Source: an uncultured Calothrix sp.
Lineage (GTDB): Bacteria > Cyanobacteriota > Cyanobacteriia > Cyanobacteriales > Nostocaceae
NCBI GenBank assembly: GCA_937973965.1
Contig: CALJJQ010000109.1
Location: 1-58,471, forward strand
Length of the DNA stretch: 58,471 bases
Direction: 5' to 3'
Below the pieces are notes generated by a model. The model was not told the origin of the DNA and made no database searches. It worked only from the letters and a program-made list of their open reading frames with translations. This document shows positions 38,923 to 48,967 of this stretch, piece after piece. Position numbers and translations under genes: made by a program. Within the stretch, counting starts at the first letter, position 1; each line of letters begins with the position of its first letter.

Positions 38923-39879
38923 ATGGATAAAATTGATGATATTAGCTTAATCCGTAAATTTGTTCAGGGAAAAACACGATTAGCGTTTAATCATAGCCTG
39001 AAAATTGAGCCTTTTTCGGACACAGTTCAGTTATTAACAAAAAAAGGCACATTATTGGCAGTTACTAAGCTTGTGCATCATTTTAAGATTTTTTTAGTCC
39101 GGGAAGAATCGGTTTATTGGGAACTAATTAATCAAGTGATGTTAGAAAACTGTTTGATGCCAACGGTTAAAAATGAACAAGGTTTACTTCAATATAAATT
39201 TACCAGTATTCCCATTGGTCATCAAATTAATTATAACGTGACCAGAATCATGTGGAAAAGTTGGCGATCGCATTTAGTTCGCAAAACCAGTGATGGAAGA
39301 CCGCTCAACTTTTTGATTTCCACCCCGAATGGCTGGGAACCAGTTCTCGATATGAGCTACAGTCAGGAAAGTGTCTTTATCAAAACTAGCATTGATGAAA
39401 AAATGCTGCATATTAGTGATAAAGTTATATGGCTCAGTCCGAAGCTCCAAAATCAAGTAGATAATTTATTTATTGAACCTTTAACTAAAGAAGAAAATTA
39501 TATTTCTGCTAGTGATATTCTTCTTGGTGCTTTAGATGAAGATACACTAATTGAAGATTCCCTATCCCATTCAGCAGATAACTCCTATAATTCCAGTTCT
39601 ACATCAACTACTTTTGCTCCTGCAAATATATCTAATTACTCCTTAGAAGAATCAACTTCCACCGCAGTTGATACCAAAGTTGAAATCAAAAAAGATAACC
39701 CGACTTCAGAATTGTCCCAACCCAGAACCAGTCCTCAAAATATTTTAAGTATTTACCAAGGCAAATTATATATTCAAACCATTGAGGGAGAAATAGTTGT
39801 TGAAGGTTTTAATATGCGGTTTTGGTTTACTCCTCCTGAAGGTAGTAATATGACACCCCAACCTGTGGAAGTAAAGTAA
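38923..39879 (+). CDS. Hypothetical protein with disordered Ser/Thr linker
   Basis: A 318-residue protein of unknown function. The N-terminal part, about residues 1-190, looks globular (LLTKKGTLLAVTKLVHHFKI; HLVRKTSDGRPLNFLISTPN). Residues about 200-270 are acidic and Ser/Thr/Asn-rich (SADNSYNSSSTSTTFAP), likely disordered. A short C-terminal beta-rich piece (ILSIYQGKLYIQTIEGEIVV, then EGFNMRFWFTPPEG) may form a second domain. GAGGAG seven bases upstream picks ATG 38923 over the open frame from 38893. No signal peptide or membrane segment. Confidence 0.75.
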   Translation: MDKIDDISLIRKFVQGKTRLAFNHSLKIEPFSDTVQLLTKKGTLLAVTKLVHHFKIFLVREESVYWELINQVMLENCLMPTVKNEQGLLQYKFTSIPIGHQINYNVTRIMWKSWRSHLVRKTSDGRPLNFLISTPNGWEPVLDMSYSQESVFIKTSIDEKMLHISDKVIWLSPKLQNQVDNLFIEPLTKEENYISASDILLGALDEDTLIEDSLSHSADNSYNSSSTSTTFAPANISNYSLEESTSTAVDTKVEIKKDNPTSELSQPRTSPQNILSIYQGKLYIQTIEGEIVVEGFNMRFWFTPPEGSNMTPQPVEVK

Positions 39880-39934
39880 AAATTATATCTGTCGCCTTTA
39901 TTTTCCAAATCGCTGTAAACTAAAAATACTTAAA

Positions 39935-40165
39935 TCAGACACTGAATCCAAGCTCAATCAGCACCGCTTTTTCTATTTCTTCCCAATAAATTTCCTCCAA
40001 AACCCCCTGTTTATTTGTGATTCTCTGACCATCTACAGCCCTTATTTGACTTAAGTTTATGTGTCGCTCTTTATCTAGTTCATTCTCTACTGTTTTGGTG
40101 TCACACTCATAGCCGTAGTGGGAATATTTTAGTAGGATAACATTGTCATACTATTCAATCCTATA
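39935..40165 (-). pseudogene. 3' remnant of a PemK/MazF-like toxin gene
   Basis: On the minus strand a frame without a start reads YDNVILLKYSHYGYECDTKT, then VENELDKERHINLSQIRAVD, then GQRITNKQGVLEEIYWEEIE, and ends KAVLIELGFSV. The LSQIRAVDxxRI...LEExYWxxIExA pattern resembles the C-terminal half of MazF/PemK-type endoribonuclease toxins of cyanobacteria. The N-terminal half and start codon are missing and a TAG closes the frame upstream. The family match is from memory and moderately sure. No antitoxin frame is seen beside it. Confidence 0.45.
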
Positions 40166-40277
40166 TTACTTGTCAAAAATGCAAACTCATATTTATGCTC
40201 AATCAGGGAAAGTTTTCTGGAAGAAAAAATCTCCCAGCAACTTTCCCTAAACCGACCCGAGAGCAATCAAAAATCCA

Positions 40278-42086
40278 TCAACTTTTGTCGATCCGCAGCA
40301 CGGCCATAAAAGCTTCTTGGGGAACGTCAACCGTACCCACCGCTTTCATCCTTTGTTTACCTTTTTTCTGTTTTTCTAATAGTTTACGTTTCCGGGATAT
40401 ATCACCACCGTAACATTTTGCGAGTACATCCTTGCGCAAAGCGGGAATATGTTCGCTAGCAATTACTTTACTCCCAATTGCAGCTTGGATGGGGACTTTA
40501 AATTGGTGTCTGGGAATCAATTCCTTGAGTTTTTCTGCCATTGACCGTCCCACATTATAGGCTTTATCCCGGTGAACAATCATCGCTAGGGAATCTACCG
40601 GGTCACCATTGATTAAGATATCTAACCGCACTAGGGGATTTTCTCGATAACCAATTAGATGATACTCCATACTCGCATAACCACGCGATCGCGATTTCAT
40701 CTGATCAAAAAAGTCGGTGACTACTTCCGCTAAGGGTAGCTCGTAGGTCAATGTGGTGCGTCCCTGGGTCAGGTATTTCATGTCTTTAAATACCCCCCGT
40801 CGGTTTTGCGCTAATTCCATCAAAGTACCTACGTAGGTTTCTGGAGTAATCATTTCTACTTGCACGTAGGGTTCTTCAATTTTCTCCCGTTCATTGGGTG
40901 GGGGTAAATGACTAGGATTATCGATGTATATGACTTCGCCTTTGTTGGTTGTCACCCGGTAAACTACGGAGGGAGCAGTGATAATTAAATCAAGATTGTA
41001 TTCCCTTTCTAACCGTTCCTGGACAATTTCCATGTGCAACAGTCCTAGAAACCCGCAGCGAAAACCAAATCCCATCGCGCTGGAGGTTTCCGGTTCAAAA
41101 TGTAAGGCTGCATCGTTCAGTTTGAGTTTTTCCAAAGCCTCCCGTAAATCCTCAAATTGATCGGCATCGATGGGGAACATCCCGCAAAATACCATCGGAT
41201 TCGCTTCTTTATAACCTGGTAAGGGTTCGCTGGCTTTGGCGTTCGCAAGGGTGATGGTATCCCCCACCCGCGCATCAGCAACGGCTTTAATGGAAGCGGA
41301 AATATAGCCCACTTCCCCAGCACGCAGTTCATCCACGGGAACCTGTGTCGGTGCAAGTACCCCCAATTCATCGATGATAAATTCCCGACCGGAAGCCATG
41401 AGGTAAATTTTATCACCACGCTTGAGTTTACCATCCATGACTCGGAAGTAAACTATAACACCACGATAGCTGTCGTAATAACTATCAAAAATTAAGGCTC
41501 TGGTGGGTTGATCGATGGTATCTTGGGGCGGGGGAATCTGCTGAACGATAGCTTCTAATATCTCATCAATGCCGATTCCTTCCTTGGCGGATGCCAAAAT
41601 TGCCCCGCTACAATCTAAACCGATAATTTCCTCAATCTCTCCAGCAACCCGATCTGGTTCAGCCCCCGGTAAATCGATTTTATTTAAAACAGGTATTATT
41701 TCTAAATCATGTTCCAGCGCTAGATAGACATTGGCTAGGGTTTGAGCTTCCACCCCCTGGGAAGCATCCACTACCAGCAACGCACCCTCGCAAGCTGCCA
41801 AACTTCGGGATACTTCATAGGAAAAATCCACATGCCCAGGAGTATCAATTAAATTCAGTATGTATTCCTGTCCATCCTTGGCAGTGTAATTCATCCGGGC
41901 TGCTTGCAGCTTAATGGTAATGCCGCGCTCCCGTTCCAAATCCATATTATCGAGAAATTGCTCCTTCATTTGCCGTGCTTCCACAGTTCCAGTTGCCTGT
42001 AGTAAACGGTCAGCGAGGGTCGATTTCCCGTGGTCGATGTGAGCAATAATGCAGAAATTGCGAATGCGTGCTGCCGGAACAGTCAT
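40278..42086 (-). CDS. lepA: Elongation factor 4 (LepA)
   Basis: A ribosome-bound GTPase that can back-translocate or help recover stalled ribosomes. It has 602 residues. [20 protein letters not shown] is G1, [12 protein letters not shown] switch [22 protein letters not shown]3, and [21 protein letters not shown]4. The C-terminal LepA-specific part includes [20 protein letters not shown] and [20 protein letters not shown] followed by [15 protein letters not shown]. It stands alone. Confidence 0.98.
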   Translation of the reverse strand: MTVPAARIRNFCIIAHIDHGKSTLADRLLQATGTVEARQMKEQFLDNMDLERERGITIKLQAARMNYTAKDGQEYILNLIDTPGHVDFSYEVSRSLAACEGALLVVDASQGVEAQTLANVYLALEHDLEIIPVLNKIDLPGAEPDRVAGEIEEIIGLDCSGAILASAKEGIGIDEILEAIVQQIPPPQDTIDQPTRALIFDSYYDSYRGVIVYFRVMDGKLKRGDKIYLMASGREFIIDELGVLAPTQVPVDELRAGEVGYISASIKAVADARVGDTITLANAKASEPLPGYKEANPMVFCGMFPIDADQFEDLREALEKLKLNDAALHFEPETSSAMGFGFRCGFLGLLHMEIVQERLEREYNLDLIITAPSVVYRVTTNKGEVIYIDNPSHLPPPNEREKIEEPYVQVEMITPETYVGTLMELAQNRRGVFKDMKYLTQGRTTLTYELPLAEVVTDFFDQMKSRSRGYASMEYHLIGYRENPLVRLDILINGDPVDSLAMIVHRDKAYNVGRSMAEKLKELIPRHQFKVPIQAAIGSKVIASEHIPALRKDVLAKCYGGDISRKRKLLEKQKKGKQRMKAVGTVDVPQEAFMAVLRIDKS

Positions 42087-43042
42087 ATACTTTTATCTAA
42101 CCTTGGGACAACCAAAAATTTTAACAATGAATATACTTTACATATTTTAATGCTTAATGGCGATCGCGTCTGCTTTTAGTAGACACAATCTGGGGATTTT
42201 GGATTTATTTCTCTACATATAAGGTTAGTCTACGACAACGCTACCCGTGCCTACATGTAAATGCGTAGCGCAGCTACGAAACGACTACTCCTGATTCCCT
42301 ACTCCCTCAAAATCGTGGTGCAGCTACGAAATGACTACTCCCGATTCCCGATTCCCTCAAAATCTAGGTTTTTGTCAGCAATCCCAATCTCGTTGATAAT
42401 GAACTTTTATTGCGATTTGCAAAGGTATTCAAGGGAAAGTTAAAAGTTATTGAATCTGGTTGAATTTAGGCGAGGATATGTCAATCTAATTGCTAATGGC
42501 TATAGTTTGGGAATAAGATGTAAATTTGCTACTTGTTGTATATTTCCAGTTTTGACATTTCATCGAAAGTGTTCGCGATAGCCAAATATTCAGGCTTTTT
42601 GTCTCAAGGATAGATTGGGATGGAAATATCTGGGGGAGAAAGATAATTAGACAAGGGATTGCAGATATAAGTAATTATACCTTCTGAGGCTGGAGGTAAT
42701 CTGTAGATAGGGTTTACAGATATTCCTATATCTCGACAGAAGTTAGTAATTGACGGAAAATAGCTGTTGATCTCGATAATTATTAATTATCTTTACCCTT
42801 TTCAGTGTGGATACTGAAGTTGAATATTCAGGTTAGTTTCTGGATATTTGGTGCAGGTTTGTAAAGATTATTTAGTTTTCCTGGATGAATGGTATTTATT
42901 GTCTTTATGCTAGTAAAACTTACATCCTAGCGGAAAATTTTCCGGGCGAATTGGGAGAAAATAAAAAATAGTTTTATTCAGTATAAAGACCCAGGAAAAG
43001 TAGCAGTTAAATTTGTTCATTGGACGATAAGGATAAAAGCGA
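42087..43042. other. Long intergenic region with a 47-bp tandem duplication
   Basis: About 950 bp without a gene. Two direct copies of a 47-nt unit (GCAGCTACGAAACGACTACT...CCCTCAAAATC) lie at about 42268-42314 and 42318-42364. The rest is AT-rich and includes the upstream region of pntAA. No clear operator is seen. Confidence 0.6.
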
Positions 43043-44197
43043 ATGCGGATAGCAATAGCAAAAGAAATTGAAGTTGGTGAACGACGGGTAGCACTTGTTC
43101 CCGATACGGTGTCTCGCTTGGTCAAGCAGGGTTTAGAGGTCTGGGTGGAGACCGGTGCAGGGGAAAGAGCCTACTTTGATGATGCAGCCTATGCAGATAG
43201 TGGAGCGCAAATTATCAAAAGCAAAGAGCAACTTTGGGGTGAAGCGGATATCGTTTTGAAGGTGAATCCACCTGGTTTAACGGAAGAGGGAAATTCCGAA
43301 CTAGATATACTCAAATCAGGGAGTATATTGATTAGTTTTCTAAACCCCCTAGGAAAACCAGAAATCGCCCTGAAACTAGCAGAACGGGGAGTTACCGGGT
43401 TAAGTATGGAGATGATCCCCCGGATTACGCGATCGCAAAGTATGGATGCGTTGTCTTCCCAAGCTTCAATTGCCGGGTATAAAGCGGTGTTAGTAGCTGC
43501 GGCCATGTTGCCCAAGTATTTTCCGATGTTAACAACGGCTGCGGGAACCGTTCCACCAGCAAAAGTCTTGGTCATCGGTGCAGGAGTTGCTGGATTACAA
43601 GCCATAGCCACTGCAAGACGTTTAGGAGCGGTGGTGGAAGCCTTTGATGTCCGTCCGGTGGTCAAGGAACAGGTACAAAGCTTAGGAGCAAAGTTTATCG
43701 ATATCCAAATTGATGAAAATACCGACGCGGGGGGAGGATATGCCAAACAAGTAGGAGAATCCACCCAAGAAACTATTCGTCAAGCGATCGCACCCCATGT
43801 CAAATCTGCGGATGTGGTGATTACCACTGCTCAAATACCCGGAAAACCAGCCCCACTAATGATTTGTGAACAGACAGTCATGGGGATGAAACCAGGTGCG
43901 GTAATTGTGGATTTAGCTGCTGAAAACGGTGGAAATTGCGCTCTAACCGAAAAGGGTCGCGATGTGGTGAAGTACGGAATTACCATCATTGCTCCCACCA
44001 ATTTACCCGCATCCACACCCATTCACGCTAGTCAACTGTACTCCAAAAATCTTGCTTCCCTCCTGCAATTACTTATCAAAGACCAACAATTAAACCTGGA
44101 TTTTAGTGATGAAATTATTAACGCAATTTGTATTACCCATGCAGGAGAAATTCGCAGCGATCGCATTCGCAATTTATTAACTGTTAAGCAAGTGTAA
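43043..44197 (+). CDS. pntAA: NAD(P) transhydrogenase subunit alpha, part 1 (PntAA)
   Basis: The NAD(H)-binding domain I subunit of the proton-translocating transhydrogenase, which interconverts NADH and NADPH at the membrane. It has 384 residues. MRIAIAKEIEVGERRVALVP is the conserved start shared with alanine dehydrogenases. The NAD-binding loop is KVLVIGAGVAGLQAIATARR. The mobile loop region (AAENGGNCALTEKGRDVVKY) and the RQD-like segment follow. As in other cyanobacteria the alpha subunit is split in two, with PntAB downstream. Confidence 0.95.
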   Translation: MRIAIAKEIEVGERRVALVPDTVSRLVKQGLEVWVETGAGERAYFDDAAYADSGAQIIKSKEQLWGEADIVLKVNPPGLTEEGNSELDILKSGSILISFLNPLGKPEIALKLAERGVTGLSMEMIPRITRSQSMDALSSQASIAGYKAVLVAAAMLPKYFPMLTTAAGTVPPAKVLVIGAGVAGLQAIATARRLGAVVEAFDVRPVVKEQVQSLGAKFIDIQIDENTDAGGGYAKQVGESTQETIRQAIAPHVKSADVVITTAQIPGKPAPLMICEQTVMGMKPGAVIVDLAAENGGNCALTEKGRDVVKYGITIIAPTNLPASTPIHASQLYSKNLASLLQLLIKDQQLNLDFSDEIINAICITHAGEIRSDRIRNLLTVKQV

Positions 44198-44201
44198 TGA
44201 G

Positions 44202-44411
44202 GGCTAGCTAAAAAATAGTCAGACTTTTATATTGTAAGGTTTTGAGGCTATTTGGGCTAAAATTCCAAATACATGGATATATAAAATTTCAAACCTTGCA
44301 TTTGTAATTTTTGGGGTCTTTTGAAAAGTGAAAGGGAAAAGCTTAAAACTATTCCCTAATCCCCACTCCTTACCCTACTAAAAGACTTTTTCCGCAGACC
44401 CTAATTAGGAA
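44202..44411. repeat. Family D dispersed repeat, copy 1
   Basis: It begins GGGCTAGCTAAAAAATAGTC, then contains GCATTTGTAATTTTTGGGGT and TTAAAACTATTCCCTAA, and ends AAAGACTTTTTCCGCAGACC. The first three blocks recur in the same order at 54065-54250, and the ends at about 3550 and 26970. It fills the gap between pntAA and pntAB. Confidence 0.55.
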
Positions 44412-44493
44412 ATTTGTTGACAGTTAACTGTCAACTGTTCAAACAAAACCGACATTTTCCAGATTCAGCCAAAATCCAAAATCTCAAATATCC

Positions 44494-44781
44494 ATGAATG
44501 ACCCATTAATTGCCGCCCTATTTGTCTTTGTCCTAGCTTCATTTACCGGATTTGAAGTGATTAATAAAGTGCCACCAACCCTACATACTCCCCTAATGTC
44601 TGGTTCTAATGCCATTTCCGGAATTGCCGTTTTAGGAGCGATTATCGCCGCAGCAGAAGGGGAATCAAATTTTGCCGTCATCCTCGGATTTATTGCTATT
44701 ATTCTGGCCACAATCAACGTCATCGCTGGCTTTTTAGTCACCGATAGGATGTTATTAATGTTTAAGAAAAAAGTAAATTGA
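44494..44781 (+). CDS. pntAB: NAD(P) transhydrogenase subunit alpha, part 2 (PntAB)
   Basis: The 95-residue membrane subunit from the C-terminal part of the alpha chain. Three membrane segments are seen: ALFVFVLASFTGFEVINKVP, ISGIAVLGAIIAAAEGE and VILGFIAIILATINVIAGFL. HTPLMSGSNAISGI is the conserved loop. It lies between pntAA and pntB but is separated from them by 296 and 336 bp of repeats and AT-rich sequence, unusually loose for an operon of one complex. Confidence 0.95.
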   Translation: MNDPLIAALFVFVLASFTGFEVINKVPPTLHTPLMSGSNAISGIAVLGAIIAAAEGESNFAVILGFIAIILATINVIAGFLVTDRMLLMFKKKVN

Positions 44782-45117
44782 GGTAAATAAACAGGAGACA
44801 GAATACAGTATACAGGGGCAATTAATTGAATTTAAGAGCCTTTCAACTATCCAGAAGATAATTCCAATTTGACAAATAAATGCGACGGCGACGGACGAGT
44901 CAGCAAGAAAAAACCATCGATGTTCAGTATCTTCGTATTTAGCTCGTAATTGCGCAACTACAAAAAAGTGCATTTTCAAATCCACATACATGTAGCAGAA
45001 CAACCACAGGATAATCCGTCTTGGAAATTTTGGTGGCAGAATAGATATCCCACCAACTTTCCGCAAAATCCAAAATAAAACTACTCCCCACTCCCCACTC
45101 TCTAATTAATCATAAAT
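44782..45117. other. Gap between pntAB and pntB; no gene seen
   Basis: This 336-bp gap holds no recognisable gene. It has a minus-strand open frame that overlaps pntAB and is a shadow. CTACTCCCCACTCCCCACTC just before pntB is one of the pyrimidine-rich heptamer-like runs seen throughout the window. Confidence 0.5.
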
Positions 45118-46524
45118 ATGGACAACTTATTCACCACAATAATTCAAATTTCCTACTTAATTGCGGCTTCATTTTTTATTATTGGCTTAAAAGAATTAAG
45201 CTCCCCCGCAACAGCTCGTCATGGTAATTTTTTAGCAGCAGTGGGAATGCTATTAGCTATTATTGCCACCTTAATCCACACCCATGTTTTAAACATTCAA
45301 TTAATTCTCCTGGGTTTAATTATTGGTTCGATCATCGGCACATTTGCAGCATATAAAGTGGAAATGACCCAAATGCCACAAATGGTCGGTTTATTGAATG
45401 GTTTAGGTGGTGCTGCATCTGCTTTGGTTGCAGTGGCAGAATTTACGAAGATGTTTGCCAATCCCCAAGCGATTTCCGTGGATGGTAACATATCCATCAT
45501 GTTGGATATATTCATCGGTGGAATTACCTTTACCGGGAGTATGCTCGCATTCGCTAAACTTCAAGGAGTAATTCCAGGTACACCGATTCAATTCCGTTTT
45601 CAACAGCTTTTTAATGCTTCCCTATTAATCAGTTTTATTGCTGGTAGTATTTACCTAGTGGCTGCAACTCCATCCCTCACCGTATTTACAACCATCGTGG
45701 CAATTTCCCTAGTTTTGGGAGTGATGTTTGTCCTTCCCATCGGAGGGGGTGATATGCCAGTTGTGATTTCCTTACTCAACTCCTTTTCCGGTTTAGCAGC
45801 AGCAGCAGCAGGATTTGTGGTAATGAACAACATGCTGATTATTTCCGGTGCGTTGGTCGGAGCATCGGGAATCATCCTCACCCAAATCATGTGTAAAGCC
45901 ATGAATCGCTCATTGCTCAATGTATTATTTGGTGCTTTTGGTAGTGGTGGTAGTACAGTAACAGGTGAAGTTGGAAGTAGTAATAGTAACAAACACGTTC
46001 GCACCATCGACCCGGAAGAAGGAGCAATGATGCTGGGATATGCGCGCTCTGTGGTAATTGTACCCGGTTATGGGATGGCTGTAGCCCAAGCTCAACATAG
46101 TGTTCGGGAACTAGCTGACCAACTTGAACGGATGGGTGTGGAGATTAAATATGCCATACATCCAGTCGCAGGAAGAATGCCAGGACACATGAACGTGTTG
46201 TTAGCCGAGGCAAATGTCCCCTACGAACAACTATACGACATGGAGGATATTAATCCCCAGTTTGAACAAACGGATGTGGCTTTAGTTATTGGTGCAAACG
46301 ATGTGGTTAACCCCGCAGCAAGGACAAATGAAAGCAGTCCCATTTACGGAATGCCGATTTTGGAAGTAGATAAAGCCAAACAAACCATCGTCATTAAGCG
46401 GGGGATGAGTGCGGGATTTGCTGGTGTGGATAATGACTTGTTTTACAAAGATAAAACCACGATGCTATTCGGTAGCGCCAAAGAAGTTGTCGCCAAATTA
46501 GCTGCGGAAGTCAAACAGTTGTAA
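45118..46524 (+). CDS. pntB: NAD(P) transhydrogenase subunit beta
   Basis: The 468-residue subunit with the membrane proton channel and the NADP(H)-binding domain III. About nine membrane segments fill the first 270 residues (FIIGLKELSSPATARHGNFL; MPVVISLLNSFSGLAAAAAG). Domain III has SVVIVPGYGMAVAQAQHSVR and YAIHPVAGRMPGHMNVLLAE, then VALVIGANDVVNPAARTNES and PIYGMPILEVDKAKQTIVIK, all typical NADP-binding motifs. It completes the complex with PntAA and PntAB. Confidence 0.97.
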   Translation: MDNLFTTIIQISYLIAASFFIIGLKELSSPATARHGNFLAAVGMLLAIIATLIHTHVLNIQLILLGLIIGSIIGTFAAYKVEMTQMPQMVGLLNGLGGAASALVAVAEFTKMFANPQAISVDGNISIMLDIFIGGITFTGSMLAFAKLQGVIPGTPIQFRFQQLFNASLLISFIAGSIYLVAATPSLTVFTTIVAISLVLGVMFVLPIGGGDMPVVISLLNSFSGLAAAAAGFVVMNNMLIISGALVGASGIILTQIMCKAMNRSLLNVLFGAFGSGGSTVTGEVGSSNSNKHVRTIDPEEGAMMLGYARSVVIVPGYGMAVAQAQHSVRELADQLERMGVEIKYAIHPVAGRMPGHMNVLLAEANVPYEQLYDMEDINPQFEQTDVALVIGANDVVNPAARTNESSPIYGMPILEVDKAKQTIVIKRGMSAGFAGVDNDLFYKDKTTMLFGSAKEVVAKLAAEVKQL

Positions 46525-46560
46525 CAACAGTTTGAAAAAAGAATACCACAGATGGATTAT

Positions 46561-46588
46561 GTAGAGACGTAATATATTATGTCTCTAC
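46561..46588. terminator. 28-nt palindrome between convergent pntB and NIL-ferredoxin genes
   Basis: GTAGAGACGTAATA pairs with TATTATGTCTCTAC apart from one G-T wobble. It sits 37 bp after pntB and 42 bp from the end of the convergent ferredoxin gene, a good place for a bidirectional terminator. It belongs to the AGAGACG palindrome family but has an AT-rich core. Confidence 0.6.
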
Positions 46589-46629
46589 TGTTTGTAAATT
46601 TTTCAGCTAGCCTTCGCGAACAGCAGACC

Positions 46630-47034
46630 CTAAATATTGGTGGAAATGGCTTGAACAGGACAGGTGGGGATACACTGTTCACAGACAATACAACGCGATC
46701 GCACAAAGTTTAACATAAAGGTTTCTGGATGGAGGGTAAGTGCTTCCGTCGGACATACACCCGTACACAATCCGCAGTGAACACAACTTTCTTCGTCAAT
46801 CACGATTTCCGCTAAAGAGAGGGAAACGTGGATATGCTGTTGACGCATCCATTCAATCGCAGCGTCAATTTGGTCAATATCTCCCAATAACTCCACCACC
46901 AGTTTCCCAATTTGGTTTGGTGCAACCTGGGCACGAATAATATTAGCTGCAACGTTAAAATCTTTAGCAAGGCGGTACGTAACAGGCATTTGCACAGCCC
47001 GTTTTGGAAAAGTCAGCGTAACTCTTTTTTTCAT
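46630..47034 (-). CDS. NIL domain and 2[4Fe-4S] ferredoxin protein
   Basis: A 134-residue protein. The N-terminal NIL domain, about residues 1-72 (VTLTFPKRAVQMPVTYRLAK; GKLVVELLGDIDQIDAAIEW), is a small ligand-binding fold best known from methionine ABC transporters. Residues 80-134 carry two [4Fe-4S] sites, CVHCGLCTGVCPTEAL and CIVCEQCIPTCPVQAI. Similar proteins are common in cyanobacteria and archaea; a link to homocysteine and methionine metabolism has been proposed for archaeal ones. The redox partner here is unknown. Confidence 0.92.
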   Translation of the reverse strand: MKKRVTLTFPKRAVQMPVTYRLAKDFNVAANIIRAQVAPNQIGKLVVELLGDIDQIDAAIEWMRQQHIHVSLSLAEIVIDEESCVHCGLCTGVCPTEALTLHPETFMLNFVRSRCIVCEQCIPTCPVQAISTNI

Positions 47035-47237
47035 TACTTTCCTGTTGCAGGGATGCGGGAGAGAATGGTTAATATTTACTACAGCTTACCAATTTAAGTT
47101 GTATATTAACCTCTTAGTTGACGGTCAACTAATAACAGTCAGCAAGCCCCATACTAACATATAGTAATTATACAGCAAATACAGATTCTCAGATTACCCG
47201 CGAACAAATCTAATCTCAAATTTCAATCTTTTAAGCT

Positions 47238-48230
47238 ATGTCAATATATCTATACTGGGGTGAAGACGATTATGGCATGGAAATCGCCGTCAAAAAATTA
47301 CGCGATCGCATTCTCGACCCAATGTGGATCAGTTTCAATTACACCGTCTTCAACCACGATACAGCCGAAGCGCCGATCCTGGCATTAAATCAAGCCATGA
47401 CTCCCCCCTTTGGTGCGGGGGGAAGGTTAGTTTGGCTCGCAAATAGTAATATCTGTCAGCAATCCTCAGACAAACTCCTCGCTGAATTAGAACGCACCCT
47501 ACCAGTAATTCCCGAAGCATCAATTTTACTTATAACTACAAGTAATAAACCTGATGATCGACTGAAATCCACTAAAGTTATCAAAAAGTACGCCGAAGTA
47601 CTTGAATTTTCCCTGATTCCCCCCTGGAAAACTGAGCTAATCGTCCAACAAGTCAACCGTGTCGCCTCGGAAATAGGTGTAAAATTAACACCAAGGAGTG
47701 TGGAAATGATTAGTGAAGCAGTAGGAAATGACACAAGACTTTTGTATAATGAACTAGAGAAAATACGCCTATATGCTAATGACAGCAACCAACCCCAAGA
47801 CCTGGAAGTCGTTGCCAAATTAGTGAGAAATGCAACTCAAAACAGTTTACAGCTAGCGGGTGCAATTCGGAGTGGGAATACAGCTCAAGCCTTAAGCTTA
47901 GTTGCAGACTTAATTGCAGCAGCAGAACCAGGTTTGCGAATAGTTGCCACCCTAATTGGTCAATTTCGGACTTGGCTACTAGTCAAAGTCATGGTGGAAA
48001 GTGGAGAAAAAAACCCCCAGGAAATTGCTAAATTTGCTGAAATCGGCAACCCTAAACGTGTTTACTTCTTGCAAAAAGAAGTGCAAACACTCACCCAAAG
48101 TCAACTACTGGCAATGCTACCAATCCTCCTTGACCTAGAAGTCAATCTCAAGCAAGGAGCTTCAGAACTAACTACTTTGCAGACGAAAGTCATTGAACTA
48201 TGCCAAGTATGTCAAAGAAAATCAGCCTAA
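47238..48230 (+). CDS. holA: DNA polymerase III delta subunit
   Basis: The clamp-loader subunit that opens the beta clamp. It has 330 residues. The start MSIYLYWGEDDYGMEIAVKK is the usual HolA form, with EDDYG in place of a P-loop. GRLVWLANSNICQQSSDKLL and the C-terminal collar (LAGAIRSGNTAQALSLVADL; PKRVYFLQKEVQTLTQSQLL) fit. No Walker A is expected in this subunit. It stands alone. Confidence 0.93.
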   Translation: MSIYLYWGEDDYGMEIAVKKLRDRILDPMWISFNYTVFNHDTAEAPILALNQAMTPPFGAGGRLVWLANSNICQQSSDKLLAELERTLPVIPEASILLITTSNKPDDRLKSTKVIKKYAEVLEFSLIPPWKTELIVQQVNRVASEIGVKLTPRSVEMISEAVGNDTRLLYNELEKIRLYANDSNQPQDLEVVAKLVRNATQNSLQLAGAIRSGNTAQALSLVADLIAAAEPGLRIVATLIGQFRTWLLVKVMVESGEKNPQEIAKFAEIGNPKRVYFLQKEVQTLTQSQLLAMLPILLDLEVNLKQGASELTTLQTKVIELCQVCQRKSA

Positions 48231-48392
48231 AAACATAAACTAAAATCTAAACTTTTACTAATAGTCATTTTTTTCTGGAACATCTTCTCCATAAAATAAT
48301 TCAAAATTAATAACCCACAGATACTGTAGTAATTTTTCCCATATAACCCATACAAATAGTGCGACTGTATAGTTTTCATTTAAAGGAAGAAA

Positions 48393-48833
48393 ATGTTGAA
48401 AAAACGCGAGCTAATTTCTTGTTTCCAAGCTGTGACAACTGCAAGTTTTCTGGTTGGGATGTTTCTATTTAGTGGTCAAGCACAAGCTCAAACTCCCACC
48501 ATTAATTCTGCGGACGTGGATCGATATGCACGCTCCATACTAGCGCTAGAACCAGCACGACAACGTGCGTTTAACGAGATCAAAAAAATTGTTGGCAGCA
48601 GCGATGTTCCCAAGATTCTCTGCAATGATGCCAACAGTTTCAATGCCCTACCTACAAACGCTCGCAGAGTAGCTGTTGAATACTGCAATCAATCGCAAAA
48701 AATCGTCGAAGGTAACGGTTTAACTATTGACCGTTTCAACCTGATCACGATTGAGTTGCAAAACAATGATAGCTTAAAGGAAAAAATATATAATACCCTA
48801 CTGCGACTCCAAAAAAACCCCAACTCACGTTAG
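48393..48833 (+). CDS. DUF4168 secreted protein
   Basis: A 146-residue protein with a clear signal peptide (ISCFQAVTTASFLVGMFLFS, then GQAQA). The mature part is helical: INSADVDRYARSILALEPAR followed by QRAFNEIKKIVGSSDVPKIL, and later GLTIDRFNLITIELQNND. This fits the DUF4168 family common in cyanobacteria, whose function is unknown. Two Cys (ILCND, VEYCNQ) could form a disulfide in the periplasm. Confidence 0.82.
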   Translation: MLKKRELISCFQAVTTASFLVGMFLFSGQAQAQTPTINSADVDRYARSILALEPARQRAFNEIKKIVGSSDVPKILCNDANSFNALPTNARRVAVEYCNQSQKIVEGNGLTIDRFNLITIELQNNDSLKEKIYNTLLRLQKNPNSR

Positions 48834-48967
48834 TTTGCTGTCGTTTGAGTAGTGCTGGGTGTGGCACAAATAGAAGCATATTCAACCGAGATTGGTGAAA
48901 ATATTTATAATTACTTAATTATTTTCCCTCAGCACTGCATACCCAAACGATTCCTTTTTTCCTGATT

